Below are positions 1 through 9,741 of a DNA stretch of 64,000 nt, one piece after another. A program made the translations under genes and the position numbers. The DNA comes from Tritrichomonas musculus. Taxonomy: Eukaryota; Parabasalia; Tritrichomonadida; Tritrichomonadidae. Every line of letters starts with the position of its first letter. The first letter of the stretch is position 1. The notes under the pieces were generated by a model. That model was given only the letters and a program-made list of their open reading frames with translations, ran no database searches and was not told the origin of the DNA. The DNA is taken from assembly GCA_039105265.1 (NCBI GenBank), contig JAPFFF010000008.1:1364001-1428000 (forward strand). Reading direction: 5' to 3'.

Positions 1-2412
1 TATGAAAACGGTGTCCAAGGTGTCATACAAAAAGATTCCCGAAAAGCAGCCGAATTGTACCAACAAGCTGCAGACAAAGGCGTAACGCAAGCACTTTTCA
101 ATCTTGGCCTTTTGTATTCAAAAGGAAACAACGGAGATTTCCCAATTAACAAGACAAAAGCGGCACAACTTTTTGAACAAGGTTCTAATCAAGGCGATCC
201 GAATGCTACACTAAATTTGGCATTAATGTATTCGTCAGGTGAAGGTGTTTCTCGTGTTGACAAGAAGAAAGCAGCCGAATTATTCAAAAAAGTAGCTAAA
301 TTAAATAACCCTAATGCACAGTTTAATTTAGGACTTTTATACTCTAAGGGTGAAGGCGTTGAAAAGAATCCAAGAAAGGCATGTAAGTATTACGAAAGGG
401 CCGCTAATCAAGGCATTTCTAAAGCTAAATTTAATTTGGGCGTCCTTCTTTATCAAGGCGCTGAAGGTGTCACACAAGATAAACAAAAGGCTGCAAAATT
501 GTTCCAAGAAGTGTCAAACAAAAATGGAAAGGCAAACTTTAATTTGGCAGTGATGCATGAAAAAGGTGACGGCGTTCAAAAAGACCAACAAAAGGCTCTT
601 TATTACTACAAAAAGGCGGCTGATTTGAACAATAAAGACGCGCTTTTGAACTTGGGTTGCATGCACGAAGAAGGAATCGGTGGCGCCCCTCTCGATAAGA
701 GAAAGGCTTTCGATTATTACCAGCGTGCGGCGGCGTTGGGAAGCGACAAGGCACAGACAAATCTAGGCTTGATGTACCTCAAGGGAGAGGTCTGCCCGGT
801 GGACAAAGCGAAGGCAAAGGAATGCTTCTCTAGAGCGTCTGAAAAAGGAAACCAGCAGGCAGAGCTGAACCTGGGACTGCTGCTCAATGAAGGAAACCAG
901 GATGACCAAAACAGGGCAGTCGAATACTTACAGCGCGCCGCAAACAAGGGAAACTCAGAAGCTCAGCAGTTGCTGGCTTCAAAATACCCAAACTACGACT
1001 ACACACAGAATGCTAACCCAAACTACAACAACACGCAAAATACAAATCAAAACTACAACAACTTTCAGAACACTTTGAGCAATGGCTTCCAAAATTTGTT
1101 CAATAGTAGCAGCAGCAATCAAAATACTCTCTATAATCCTCAAAATACACTGAACAAAAATGTTCAAAATCCAGCAAACATTCAGAATCCAACAAACATT
1201 CAGAATCCAGCAAACATTCAGAATCCAGCAAACATTCAGAATCCAGCAAACATTCAGAATCCAGCAAACATTCAGAATCCAGCAAACATTCAAAATCCAA
1301 CTAACATTCAGAATCCAATAAATGTTCAGAATCCAGCGAATATTCAAACTCCGACAAACAATCAAACTCCAACAAATATTCAAACTCCAACAAATATTCA
1401 AACTCCAACAAACATCCAAAATCCAACGAATGTTCAGAATCCAGCAAATATTTTTGACCAGCTTGGCAGTGCATTGAGTGTGTCACCAATCCGTCAGTTT
1501 TATTCATCTGTTGAGCAACGAGTGAACAAATTGAATGGCATTCTAGCTGATCCAAGCGGCGACTACCAGGAGACGTTGAAGGATGTCCACATGGTCCTTC
1601 TCGACCTGAATCTTGTCCGAATGATTTCGAAGTATGACGAAGTCAACAAGTCACTGAAATCCGCCGAGCAAGAAGCTTCGACCTTTCTTTCAAAGAAGAG
1701 CTCATTGCCGTCTCTCACCAAGCCCAACAACGACACCTTCCTTTCGTACTCGGAAGACGATCTTCAAGACAGCCACGGCAGTCGGATGACCAAGTCAGAA
1801 CGCGAGATTCGCGAAGAGCTTGAAGATCTCCAGCTAGAAGTCGAGATCCTTGACTCAAAAGTGAAGCAGCTTGACAAGCAGATCAAGAATGAAACGATAG
1901 GAAGCTCGTCACACAGAATCCAAAGTCCACAAGAAATGACAACCGAAGAAATCCTTCAAAAGTACTGCGTAGCGCCTCCTCGTGCAAAGAGGAACAAAAT
2001 CTGGAGTCTTCAAAAGAAAGCAGACAAAGGCGATTCAAATTCACAATACTTGCTCGGCGCTTGTTATGCAACCGGCAAAAACGTCCCACAAAGTAAAGAA
2101 AAGGCACTCGAATATTACTTGTTGTCCGCTGAAAATGGCGACGCAAACGGTCAGTATTCTGCAGCGAATTGCTACTATTATGGCAAAGGTGCCGCCGTCA
2201 ATAAGAAAAAGGCATTGAAGCTGTTCACTCTTGCTGCTGAGCAAGACCATGACAAGGCACAGTTCGCGCTTGGCCACATTTATGAGTTTGGAAAATGCGG
2301 ACTCGATCCTGACTATGAAAAGGCAATCCAGTGGTATCGAAAGGCTGCACAAAATGGTCACGAGGCTGCTATTCAAAGATTGAGAAATGAATCTGATGAA
2401 GAAATTAAATGA
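1..2412 (+). CDS. Sel1-like repeat protein, 5' end outside window
   Basis: The frame is open from the first base, so the start lies upstream; 803 codons are visible. Residues 1 to about 325 are back-to-back Sel1-like (TPR-related) repeats of about 36 residues with the A-x-x-x-[LY]-[FY] and G-V signatures. A low-complexity stretch rich in N, Q, P, A and I follows (about residues 325-490), including about 15 copies of a six-residue I-Q-N-P-A-N unit. Residues about 500-640 are a charged, probably coiled-coil segment, and the last 140 residues return to Sel1 repeats. Sel1 repeats form scaffolds that bring proteins together; in trichomonads such proteins are numerous and mostly uncharacterised. 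Codon use in the middle is less AT-rich than the flanks. The family call is firm; the partner or pathway is unknown. Confidence 0.9.
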   Translation, partial: YENGVQGVIQKDSRKAAELYQQAADKGVTQALFNLGLLYSKGNNGDFPINKTKAAQLFEQGSNQGDPNATLNLALMYSSGEGVSRVDKKKAAELFKKVAKLNNPNAQFNLGLLYSKGEGVEKNPRKACKYYERAANQGISKAKFNLGVLLYQGAEGVTQDKQKAAKLFQEVSNKNGKANFNLAVMHEKGDGVQKDQQKALYYYKKAADLNNKDALLNLGCMHEEGIGGAPLDKRKAFDYYQRAAALGSDKAQTNLGLMYLKGEVCPVDKAKAKECFSRASEKGNQQAELNLGLLLNEGNQDDQNRAVEYLQRAANKGNSEAQQLLASKYPNYDYTQNANPNYNNTQNTNQNYNNFQNTLSNGFQNLFNSSSSNQNTLYNPQNTLNKNVQNPANIQNPTNIQNPANIQNPANIQNPANIQNPANIQNPANIQNPTNIQNPINVQNPANIQTPTNNQTPTNIQTPTNIQTPTNIQNPTNVQNPANIFDQLGSALSVSPIRQFYSSVEQRVNKLNGILADPSGDYQETLKDVHMVLLDLNLVRMISKYDEVNKSLKSAEQEASTFLSKKSSLPSLTKPNNDTFLSYSEDDLQDSHGSRMTKSEREIREELEDLQLEVEILDSKVKQLDKQIKNETIGSSSHRIQSPQEMTTEEILQKYCVAPPRAKRNKIWSLQKKADKGDSNSQYLLGACYATGKNVPQSKEKALEYYLLSAENGDANGQYSAANCYYYGKGAAVNKKKALKLFTLAAEQDHDKAQFALGHIYEFGKCGLDPDYEKAIQWYRKAAQNGHEAAIQRLRNESDEEIK
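1157..1450 (+). repeat. 18-bp coding tandem repeat (I-Q-N-P-A-N)
   Basis: About 15 tandem copies of an 18-bp unit (aacattcagaatccagca and close variants) encode a six-residue unit inside the Sel1-repeat gene. The first eight copies are nearly identical and later ones vary (P-T-N, T-P-T-N), which suggests recent expansion by slippage or unequal exchange. Confidence 0.9.
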
Positions 2413-2864
2413 ATAGTTTTGTTTCTTTGTTTGTTCCTTTTTTATTTATGTTGTTTGTTTTACTTACTTGATGTTTTATAAAAATGAAATTTTATTTTAT
2501 TTATTAGTGCAAGCACAAAAAAAGCTTTTTTTTTTTTTTTTAAACAAATAGAGCAATCAGAATGTTTGGTTTATCATTAATAATATCTGAAAGTATTATC
2601 CAAAAAGCAAATTTTTAATGAGAAACATAAAAAAGGTTTCCGACATTCAAGTTGCGATTTATTCAAATAATCATTTGCGTGAATTTTAAAAGAATAAATT
2701 TTTTTTTTAAAAAAATTGAATGCCTCAGAAAAGCAGGGAAAACTTTAAAAGAATTTCAATTTGATCGATCAAAACTTGAATGTCATGACTTGTAATTAAT
2801 CTAAATTATTCATTTAAAATATAAAAATTTTTTAATAACTTTTTTATTAAAAAAAAAAAAAAAA
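2413..2864. other. intergenic, holds a small inverted-repeat remnant
   Basis: AT-rich spacer between two convergent genes. It contains homopolymer A and T runs and the small inverted-repeat element listed at 2634-2793. No coding sequence is supported. Confidence 0.7.
2634..2793. mobile_element. MITE-like remnant related to the 48.0-49.7 kb element
   Basis: The left end reads CCGACATTCAAGTTGCGA after a few degenerate bases, and the right end reads AACTTGAATGTCATGACTTGTA. These match, inverted, the ends of the TA-flanked element at 48041-49707 (CAGGTCGCGACATTCAAGTT). Only about 160 bp lie between the ends and there is no coding sequence, so this looks like an old internally deleted, non-autonomous copy. 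Confidence 0.5.
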
Positions 2865-5552
2865 TCAAATTTTTATAACCTTTGTTTCAGCTGGAAAAGG
2901 ATCAATTCCAATATATTTAACTGAAGGAGGTATTTTTATTTGTTTTAAAGAAGAACATCCTTTGAAAACAACATCACCAATTATACGAACGGAAGGAGAA
3001 ATTTCTATTTGAGCTAATGACGAGCATCTATAGAAAGAAGAATCTCTAATTGATATAACAGATGGAGGAATTTTTATTTGCTTTAGCGAAGAACAACCAC
3101 AAAAAACTCCTTCTTCGATTGAAGTTACCAAAGGAGGAATTATTATTTCTTCCAATGAATTACAAACACCAAAAGCGTAACTTTTAATTGATTTTACAGA
3201 CGAAGGAATTGAAATTTTCATCAATGAAGTGCAACCGTTGAAAGCAAAGTCTTTGATTAAAGCAACGGAAGAAGGAATTGAAATTTCTTTCAATGATGAA
3301 CAACCTCTAAATGCCATTTCTTCAATCGAAGTAACAGAAGAAGGAATTTGTATTTCTTTTAATGATGAACATCCATCAAAAGTACTGTTTCCAATTTTTG
3401 TCAATGAAGAAAGAATTGTTATTTTTTCCAGTGATGTGCATTCTTTGAAAACTGAATCTCCAAATGAAGTCACAGAAGAAGGTATTGTTATTTCTTTCAG
3501 TGACGAACAACCAAGGAAAACAAAATCTCCAATTGAAGTCACAGAAGAAGGTATTGTTATTTCTTTCAATGCTGAACAATCAATGAAAACATAATCTCCA
3601 ATTGAAGTCACAGAAGAAGGTATTGTTATTTCTTTCAATGATGAACAACCAAGGAAAACAGAATCTCCAATTGAAGTCACAGAAGAAGGTATTGCTATTT
3701 CTTCCAATGATGAACATTCTTTGAAAGCACAATATCCAATTGAGGTGATAGAAGAAAGAATTACAATTTTGCTCAGCATATCGCATTTAACAAAAGTAAA
3801 ATCATTAATTGTTGTTATAGAAGAAGGGATTGTAATTTGTTTCAATGAATGACAACCACCAAAAGCACCAGCACCTAATGACTTTACAGAAGAAGGGATT
3901 GAAATTTGTTTCAATAAATTACAATATAAAAAAGCATATTCTCCAATTGAAATTATTGTAGAGGGAATTGATATTTCTTCCAATACTATACATCCACAGA
4001 ACGCAAAGTCATCAATTCGAGTAACTGAAGACGGAAGTTCAATTCTTGTTAATGATTTACAATCGGAAAATGCAAGATCTCTAATTGAAGTTACATAAGG
4101 AGGAATTGTTATTTCTTTCAATGATAAACAATTATAGAATGTTTGATCTTTAATTTCAGTTACAGATGAAGGAATTGTAATACGCGTTAATGATGTACAA
4201 TCACAGAAAGCAGAATCACCAATTGAGGTTACAGAAGAAGGAATTGAAATTTCTTTTAATGATGAACATTCATAAAAAGCTCCATCTTCAATTGAAGTAA
4301 CAGATGAAGGAATGTCTACTTGTACTAATGAACAACATTCATAAAAAGTTTTTTCTTTAATTGAAGTAACAGAAGAAGGAATTGTAATCTGTGTCAATGA
4401 TGAGCATTCTTTAAAAGCACTTTTCCCAATGTCAGTTACAGAAGAAGGAATTGTAATCTGTGTCAATGATGAGCATTCTTTAAAAGCACTTTTCCCAATG
4501 TCAGTTACAGAAGAAGGAATTGCAATCTGTGTCAATGATGAGCATTCTTTAAAAGCACTTTTCCCAATGTCAGTTACAGAAGAAGGAATTGCAATCTGTG
4601 TCAATGATGAGCATTCTTTAAAAGCACCTTTCCCAATGTTAGTTACAGAAGAAGGAATTGTAATATGCGTTAATGACGAACATCCTGCAAAAGTACATTC
4701 ATCAATCGAAGAAACAGAAGAAGGAATTTCTATTTGTTTTAATGAACGACATTTAAGGAAAGCTGCCATTCCAATTGTAGTAACAGATGAAGGAATTGTA
4801 ATTTGTTCCAATGAATTACATTCTTCAAAAGCATTAGTATCAATCGAAACTAAAGAAGGAGGAAGAACGACATGCACCAAATATGAACAATATTTGAAAG
4901 CTTTACATTGAATTGAAACAATAGAAGAAGGAATGATTGCTTCTTTTAATAATGAGCAGTTATAGAATGTTTCAATATCAATAATTTTACAATTAGATAG
5001 ATTTTTTACTTCTTTCAATGACGGACATCTTTCAAAAACATTTTTTCCAATCAAAGTAACAGATGATGGAATTTCTATTTGCCTTAATGATGAACAATTT
5101 TGGAAAGCAAAATCACCAATCTCAGTAATAGAAGATGGAATAATTACTTCTCCCAACGAATAACAACAACTAAATGCATACTCACTAATATTTGTAATAG
5201 ATGAAGGAATAACTATTTTTGTCAATTTACAGCAACTATAGAAAGCAGATTTACCAAAATGTTTCACAGAATTAGGAATTGTCAGTTGTTCCAATGATGA
5301 ACATTTGCTGAAAGCACCACAACCAATATATTCAACAGATGGCGGTATTGTTATTTCTTTCAATGAAGTACAATCACCAAAAAAGTAATCTCCAAGTGTT
5401 ATTACAGTTGGAGGAATTGTGACGTTGACCAAGCTCGAACATAGATAAAATTGTTTCTCCTTACAGAATTCAACATTTGGTAATGATAAAAGAAAATTAA
5501 CAGTTTCTATACTATTTTCACTTGCAGCAAGACTTAATACATTTGTATAAAT
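2865..5552 (-). CDS. BspA-like LRR protein; probably the second exon of a DUF3447-ankyrin-LRR fusion
   Basis: About 36 consecutive 23-residue LRRs of the BspA/LRR_5 type (I-P-S-S-V-T-S-I-G, then A-F-x-x-C-S-S-L). In trichomonads and oral bacteria such repeats are surface or binding scaffolds; no signal peptide or membrane helix is visible here. There is no in-frame ATG at the 5' end. Reading upstream from the first LRR, the frame encodes an ankyrin-like segment (T-N-V-L-S-L-A-A, then V-N-F-L-L-S-L) back to a stop at 5577-5579. This continues the DUF3447-ankyrin gene ending near 5686 on the same strand, so I infer one gene with an intervening sequence at 5553-5685. The last LRRs are followed directly by the stop. 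Confidence 0.8.
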   Translation of the reverse strand: MYTNVLSLAASENSIETVNFLLSLPNVEFCKEKQFYLCSSLVNVTIPPTVITLGDYFFGDCTSLKEITIPPSVEYIGCGAFSKCSSLEQLTIPNSVKHFGKSAFYSCCKLTKIVIPSSITNISEYAFSCCYSLGEVIIPSSITEIGDFAFQNCSSLRQIEIPSSVTLIGKNVFERCPSLKEVKNLSNCKIIDIETFYNCSLLKEAIIPSSIVSIQCKAFKYCSYLVHVVLPPSLVSIDTNAFEECNSLEQITIPSSVTTIGMAAFLKCRSLKQIEIPSSVSSIDECTFAGCSSLTHITIPSSVTNIGKGAFKECSSLTQIAIPSSVTDIGKSAFKECSSLTQIAIPSSVTDIGKSAFKECSSLTQITIPSSVTDIGKSAFKECSSLTQITIPSSVTSIKEKTFYECCSLVQVDIPSSVTSIEDGAFYECSSLKEISIPSSVTSIGDSAFCDCTSLTRITIPSSVTEIKDQTFYNCLSLKEITIPPYVTSIRDLAFSDCKSLTRIELPSSVTRIDDFAFCGCIVLEEISIPSTIISIGEYAFLYCNLLKQISIPSSVKSLGAGAFGGCHSLKQITIPSSITTINDFTFVKCDMLSKIVILSSITSIGYCAFKECSSLEEIAIPSSVTSIGDSVFLGCSSLKEITIPSSVTSIGDYVFIDCSALKEITIPSSVTSIGDFVFLGCSSLKEITIPSSVTSFGDSVFKECTSLEKITILSSLTKIGNSTFDGCSSLKEIQIPSSVTSIEEMAFRGCSSLKEISIPSSVALIKDFAFNGCTSLMKISIPSSVKSIKSYAFGVCNSLEEIIIPPLVTSIEEGVFCGCSSLKQIKIPPSVISIRDSSFYRCSSLAQIEISPSVRIIGDVVFKGCSSLKQIKIPPSVKYIGIDPFPAETKVIKI
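4378..4656 (-). repeat. 69-bp tandem duplication of LRR units
   Basis: Four near-identical 69-bp units starting at about 4381, 4450, 4519 and 4588, each encoding one 23-residue LRR. The neighbouring LRRs are clearly more diverged, so this block expanded recently. Confidence 0.9.
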
Positions 5553-5685
5553 AAAAAAAATAAATTTGAAATTTCTTCATAAAAAAATATGTTTTGAACT
5601 TCATTCAAAAAGTTTTATTTGCTTTGAAACTTCATTCAAAAAGTTCACCTTTTTCAAATTTTAATAAAATTAAAAATTTTTTTGT
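5553..5685 (-). other. putative intervening sequence between ankyrin/DUF3447 and LRR coding segments
   Basis: 133 bp that break the reading frame between D-V-N-E-K-I-L on the upstream side and I-Y-T-N-V-L-S-L on the downstream side. Joining the flanks restores an ankyrin repeat with the usual seven residues between D-V-N and the T/N of the next repeat. The segment has stops and a length not divisible by three. No GT at its start and no AG at its end are seen. Confidence 0.5.
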
Positions 5686-6747
5686 TAAAATCTTTTCATT
5701 TACATCAACTTTCTTTTCTTTTAAAAGAAATTTAACAATTGTTAAAAAATTATACTGACATGAAAAACGGAAAATATCAATCATTTCATCTTCTTTGAAT
5801 GAAAATAAAAAATTATGGCATTTGAAACAATTCTGAAGAATCACAGAGTTTTCAATTCCATTGGAATTGATTATATAGTCAGCAATTGAATTATGATAAC
5901 ATTTAATTGCTTCTTCAAGAAGTTCTTTATCAATTTTTTTATCAAAATTTTCAAGCAAATAAATGGTTTTTAAATTGTTACTATGAATTGCAAACTGCCA
6001 AACCTTTTCATCAATTTTTAAACCTTTGCTTATCAAATAAATAAGAATTTTATTTGCTCCATAAAATGCAGCATATTCAATTAAAGAATGACTTCCTAGT
6101 AAAATTGAATTGGTCTCAAAAAGTGATTCCTTTATTTCACTAGTGATTGGCATTCCACTCATATTCAAAAAAGTGACAAATTCTTTAATTGAATCTTTTT
6201 GAATAAGTGAGCATAGAAAAGTGCCATTTTCACCTTTTTGGCGTTTTTCATTAAAATTGGTCAAAATATTCGGATCTTCCTCAATTAAAGATATTTCAAT
6301 TTCTTTTAATCGTTCATCATCATAAAAAAGTGACAATTCTGGATAGAAAAAATAACAATCAGAATAATATTCAATAATTGTATTGAAAATCATTTTATCA
6401 ATTTCTATTATTTGATTGGTTAAAAAAATAAGAAGCATTAATTTGCTGTCTTGAAAAAATTGGAAGAGTTCGTAATTTGTGAAATATGATTTGAGATTTG
6501 ATTGAAGATATAAAACTATTCGCTCAATTTTTTGGAAAAATAAGGGACTATGGTGATGATTATCAGCTATATTTGATAGTAAAATACATATCTCTCTTAG
6601 TTCGTCTATATTATTCTGAATATCAAATTTATCTATCATTTTGGTTACTTTATCATATTCATAATCGCTGATACTAGGATTATCAATAAATCGTAAAATT
6701 TGGTCTTGGAATTCTTCTTTTTGTATAAAAAAGGATTGGATTTCCAT
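5686..6747 (-). CDS. DUF3447/ankyrin protein, probable first exon of a fusion with the downstream LRR gene
   Basis: The ATG at 6747 begins M-E-I-Q-S-F-F-I-Q, which matches the starts of the other DUF3447 genes here; an upstream TTG is only a frame extension. The helical N-terminal region is followed by the family's core, with the phrase G-x-F-L-C-S-L-I-Q-K-D-S-I-K-E-F at about residues 175-190 and I-E-Y-A-A-F-Y-G-A-N-K-I just after. These ankyrin-related proteins form a very large family in trichomonads, of unknown function, probably protein-binding. The uninterrupted frame ends at 5632, but homology stops four codons after D-V-N (5686), where the break described at 5553-5685 begins. The next frame on the same strand starts with an ankyrin repeat and continues as LRRs. 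Confidence 0.8.
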
Positions 6748-6759
6748 TAATAAAAACAA

Positions 6760-8647
6760 TTATAGAAATGTGATATGAAAATAAAAATATATTTTGACAG
6801 AAAATAACATATCTTCAGAGCATAGTTAGGTATGAAAAATGCAGAATGGCTTGATATATTATTATATAATATAAAATATAAGGAAATAAATATATTCCCT
6901 AAATATAAAGATTAAATTGACGTTCAATATAAAAAAAAATATATTTTAATTTTTTGAAAAAGAAAAAAAAAATTGATAAGTTTATTTCAAATAAAATTAT
7001 AAAATTGAATTAATATTCTTTATTAATATTCTTTGAAAAAAATTTGAAGTCTAAGAAAATTGATAATGATTTACTGAGCTGTTTGATAGTTGTAAAATAA
7101 TTTTAATTGAAAAAAATTGTGAGAAAAAAAAAGATTTCTGAGGAGTTTGAAAATAAAGTACTCAAAAAATGAAATTAGCAATAAAAAGAAATCGAACGTC
7201 ACGATTCCAGATTTTTTTATTTATTTCATAATAAGATTTCAAAATAAAACTGGTTGAATTGAAAATATAATTTTTTTGTTTTAAAGCTGTACAGCATTGA
7301 TGATAAGACCATATTAATATTTTGCACTTTTGCACCAAAATTTTTATTTTTTATTTTTGTAAAACCAAGAGTCTTGTTATTTTGAGAATCGATATCCAAA
7401 ACGTCACTTTTTTGCATCTGATACACGATTATCAGTTTACAAATCTGATATCGAGATTATCGATTATCAAGATATCAGATATGAAATGTGATATGAAAAT
7501 AATTGCAATCTTGATATCAATTACTGAGATCTCGAGATCTCAAACAAATTTATCTTCTTTTATAATTGGTATTGCGATTTTATAATATTTAAAAATATAT
7601 AATATAATGTATTGATGCTTATTTTAAGATTAAAATCAAAAAATACATTTTTTTTTTATGAAATATTTGAGATTAAAATACGATCATATTTTTATCAAAA
7701 AGTTTAATTGAAAATTCTGATATCAAAAGCTGAGAAAGATGATTCTCGATCTCTGAAATCGATCTCGAGAATCTGTGTATATTTATGAATCGATATCAAA
7801 AAGTCAATCAATTATCGATCTCGAGAATCGGAGAATAACAAGTCTAAACAAGACTATCAAATTGTTTTGTTTTATAGTCCACTTTAAGAAAAATTTATTA
7901 ATTAATAATTATCTTAATATTTACTCGAATAAAAATTAAATAAAAACATGATATAGCATTGCATTCACATATTTAAAATCATATTCGAAATATTAAATTA
8001 TTGTCGAAAAAGTTATGAGCGAGTAGTACTCTCAATTTGTATTTATTTTACCCTTCGGACGTAATTGGAATTTTATAAAATTCAATGAAAAGACGTATTA
8101 AAATGTAAAAATTGCCGAAATGAAACGTAATTACATAATTTATATAAAAAAGAAAAAAAATCCAAGAGGCTTATTTTCGAACTCAATACTTTAACCTCAA
8201 ATTAATTTAACCTCTAAGCTAGAGCTCTCAAATTTGAAAGGATAAAATATTTATATTTAAAGATAAATTCTTTTTTTTCAAATATCGTATTCTAATTTTT
8301 TCACGTGGACGTATTCGTAAAACGTAATTGATTTTTTTTCTTGGTCTATTTTATTGAAAAAGTTTAAATAGAACGTTATTTTTAAAACCTCCGAAGGGCA
8401 ATATTTATTTTTCACTATTACTTTTTATTTTAATCCTTTAATTGTTTAAATATCTATCTTATGAATTTTCTTTTTAGAATATTTAATTACAATGTATTCA
8501 TTATCAAAAATATAATAAATTATTTGTATTCTGAGATAAACCTATATTTTATTAGATTTATATTGTATTGAATTTTTCAATGATGCCAGAAAATATGATA
8601 GCAAATAACATAATGAGCACATCACATAACAAAAATCAAAAAAATCG
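6760..8647. other. long intergenic region with possible inverted-repeat elements
   Basis: Very AT-rich, no coding sequence supported. It holds the palindrome-rich inverted-repeat element at 7370-7845 and a weak 9-bp inverted pair (CCCTTCGGA at 8051, TCCGAAGGG at 8390) that may mark another small element. Confidence 0.6.
7370..7845. mobile_element. MITE-like element with palindromic interior
   Basis: The left end AGTCTTGTTATTTTGAGAAT and the inverse of the right end (AGACTTGTTATTCTCCGATT) match over their first dozen bases. The interior is dense in GATATC, ATCGAT and GAGATCTC palindromes, including a perfect 18-bp palindrome at 7525-7542. There is no coding capacity. No target-site duplication was identified with confidence, so this is a tentative non-autonomous element. 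Confidence 0.4.
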
Positions 8648-9112
8648 ATGGGTGGATTAGAAATTTATTTACGAATTTGTTCTACTATCGGTTTTGTGAG
8701 TGCCGCATTAGGAACTTCTTCATTTTTTTACGCTCTCAGTTTAATTGGGTGGAATAATGTTACAATTTACACAAGCAAAACATTAAATAAACAAACGTGC
8801 TTCATTAATCAACGCTTTTTCTTGGTCATAAGTCATCTTATCTTAGGAATGGCTGAAGCACTTATGTGCATATACGAATTATTTTTAATTATTAATCCAG
8901 TTCGCTTTCAATATCATAAAAATGGATATTCTCGTGGAATTTTTTATGTTTTGGTTGGCTTTATTGTTTTGGGGGTTGCAGCTGGCCTTGGAATATCAGC
9001 TGGAATAATTTCTCTCCTATCAGCAGTTTTAACGTTTATTAATACATCATTGATCAAATGTGATTGCATGAGGATGGAAAAAAGTCCAACTAAAATTGAA
9101 GATCAGGTCTAA
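8648..9112 (+). CDS. small four-helix membrane protein, possibly COPI-associated family
   Basis: 154 residues with ATG start at 8648. Four hydrophobic segments lie at about residues 8-31, 57-81, 97-116 and 115-136, followed by a short hydrophilic tail (K-C-D-C-M-R-M-E-K-S). The Y-S-R-G-I-F-Y-V-L-V-G-F-I-V-L-G stretch entering the third helix resembles the COPI-associated (COPI_assoc) membrane protein family of the early secretory pathway, also of about this size. That assignment is by eye and tentative; any tetraspan protein of the Golgi or ER would fit. The gene stands alone, with AT-rich spacers on both sides. Confidence 0.65.
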   Translation: MGGLEIYLRICSTIGFVSAALGTSSFFYALSLIGWNNVTIYTSKTLNKQTCFINQRFFLVISHLILGMAEALMCIYELFLIINPVRFQYHKNGYSRGIFYVLVGFIVLGVAAGLGISAGIISLLSAVLTFINTSLIKCDCMRMEKSPTKIEDQV

Positions 9113-9741
9113 ATGAATCATTGTATTACTACTACTAATAAAAAAGCTAAAATGCAATTTTTTTAGATTTTATATTTAATACAAAGAATAATTAGAATAA
9201 AATATTTTCATGCTATATATTTTTACCTGTGAATTTTAAATATATTAAAATAATTAACTACCGATCAGATTTTAGTAGCATCCAAATTTGCTTGTTTAAG
9301 GAGTTTGCTTTGATTAATATCAAATAGCATATTTACTATTGCTAAAATTGAATTCTAGCCCAAATATAGAAAAAACGTTTTTGAATCAATCAAAAACAAT
9401 AAATTGATGATATTTTTAATTTATATTTTGGTGAAAAAAATTTAAATACAATCAGTATCCATCCTAAATTTATTCTATTTTAAAACAAATGAATTGGATT
9501 TACATATGATTCTTATTCCAATACATTTTATTTTATTTATAGATTATTCACTGCATAATCATATTCGACAATAATAATAATCAAACAATTCATTTTAGCG
9601 AAATCTAAAGGATAAACAAAAATTTTAGGAAAGACCAAACAAGCTTAGAAATGAAAATTTTAAAAATTGCCCTCTTACACATGATAATTGCCCTTTTTTA
9701 TTCAAAATTTTATTTCATTTTTTTTTTTTGTAGCAGGAGAG
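9113..9741. other. intergenic, nothing recognised
   Basis: AT-rich spacer with T-runs just before the next gene's ATG. No repeat, RNA gene or coding sequence was recognised. Confidence 0.6.

Noticed and set aside
979-1555. Minus-strand cysteine/tryptophan-rich frames opposite the Sel1 gene
   Set aside because: Antisense readings of the 18-bp repeat.
4429-4911. Plus-strand 160-codon frame within the LRR gene
   Set aside because: Antisense shadow of 69-bp LRR repeats.
8051-8398. Possible small element with CCCTTCGGA inverted ends
   Set aside because: Only nine bases match and no target duplication or internal support is seen.
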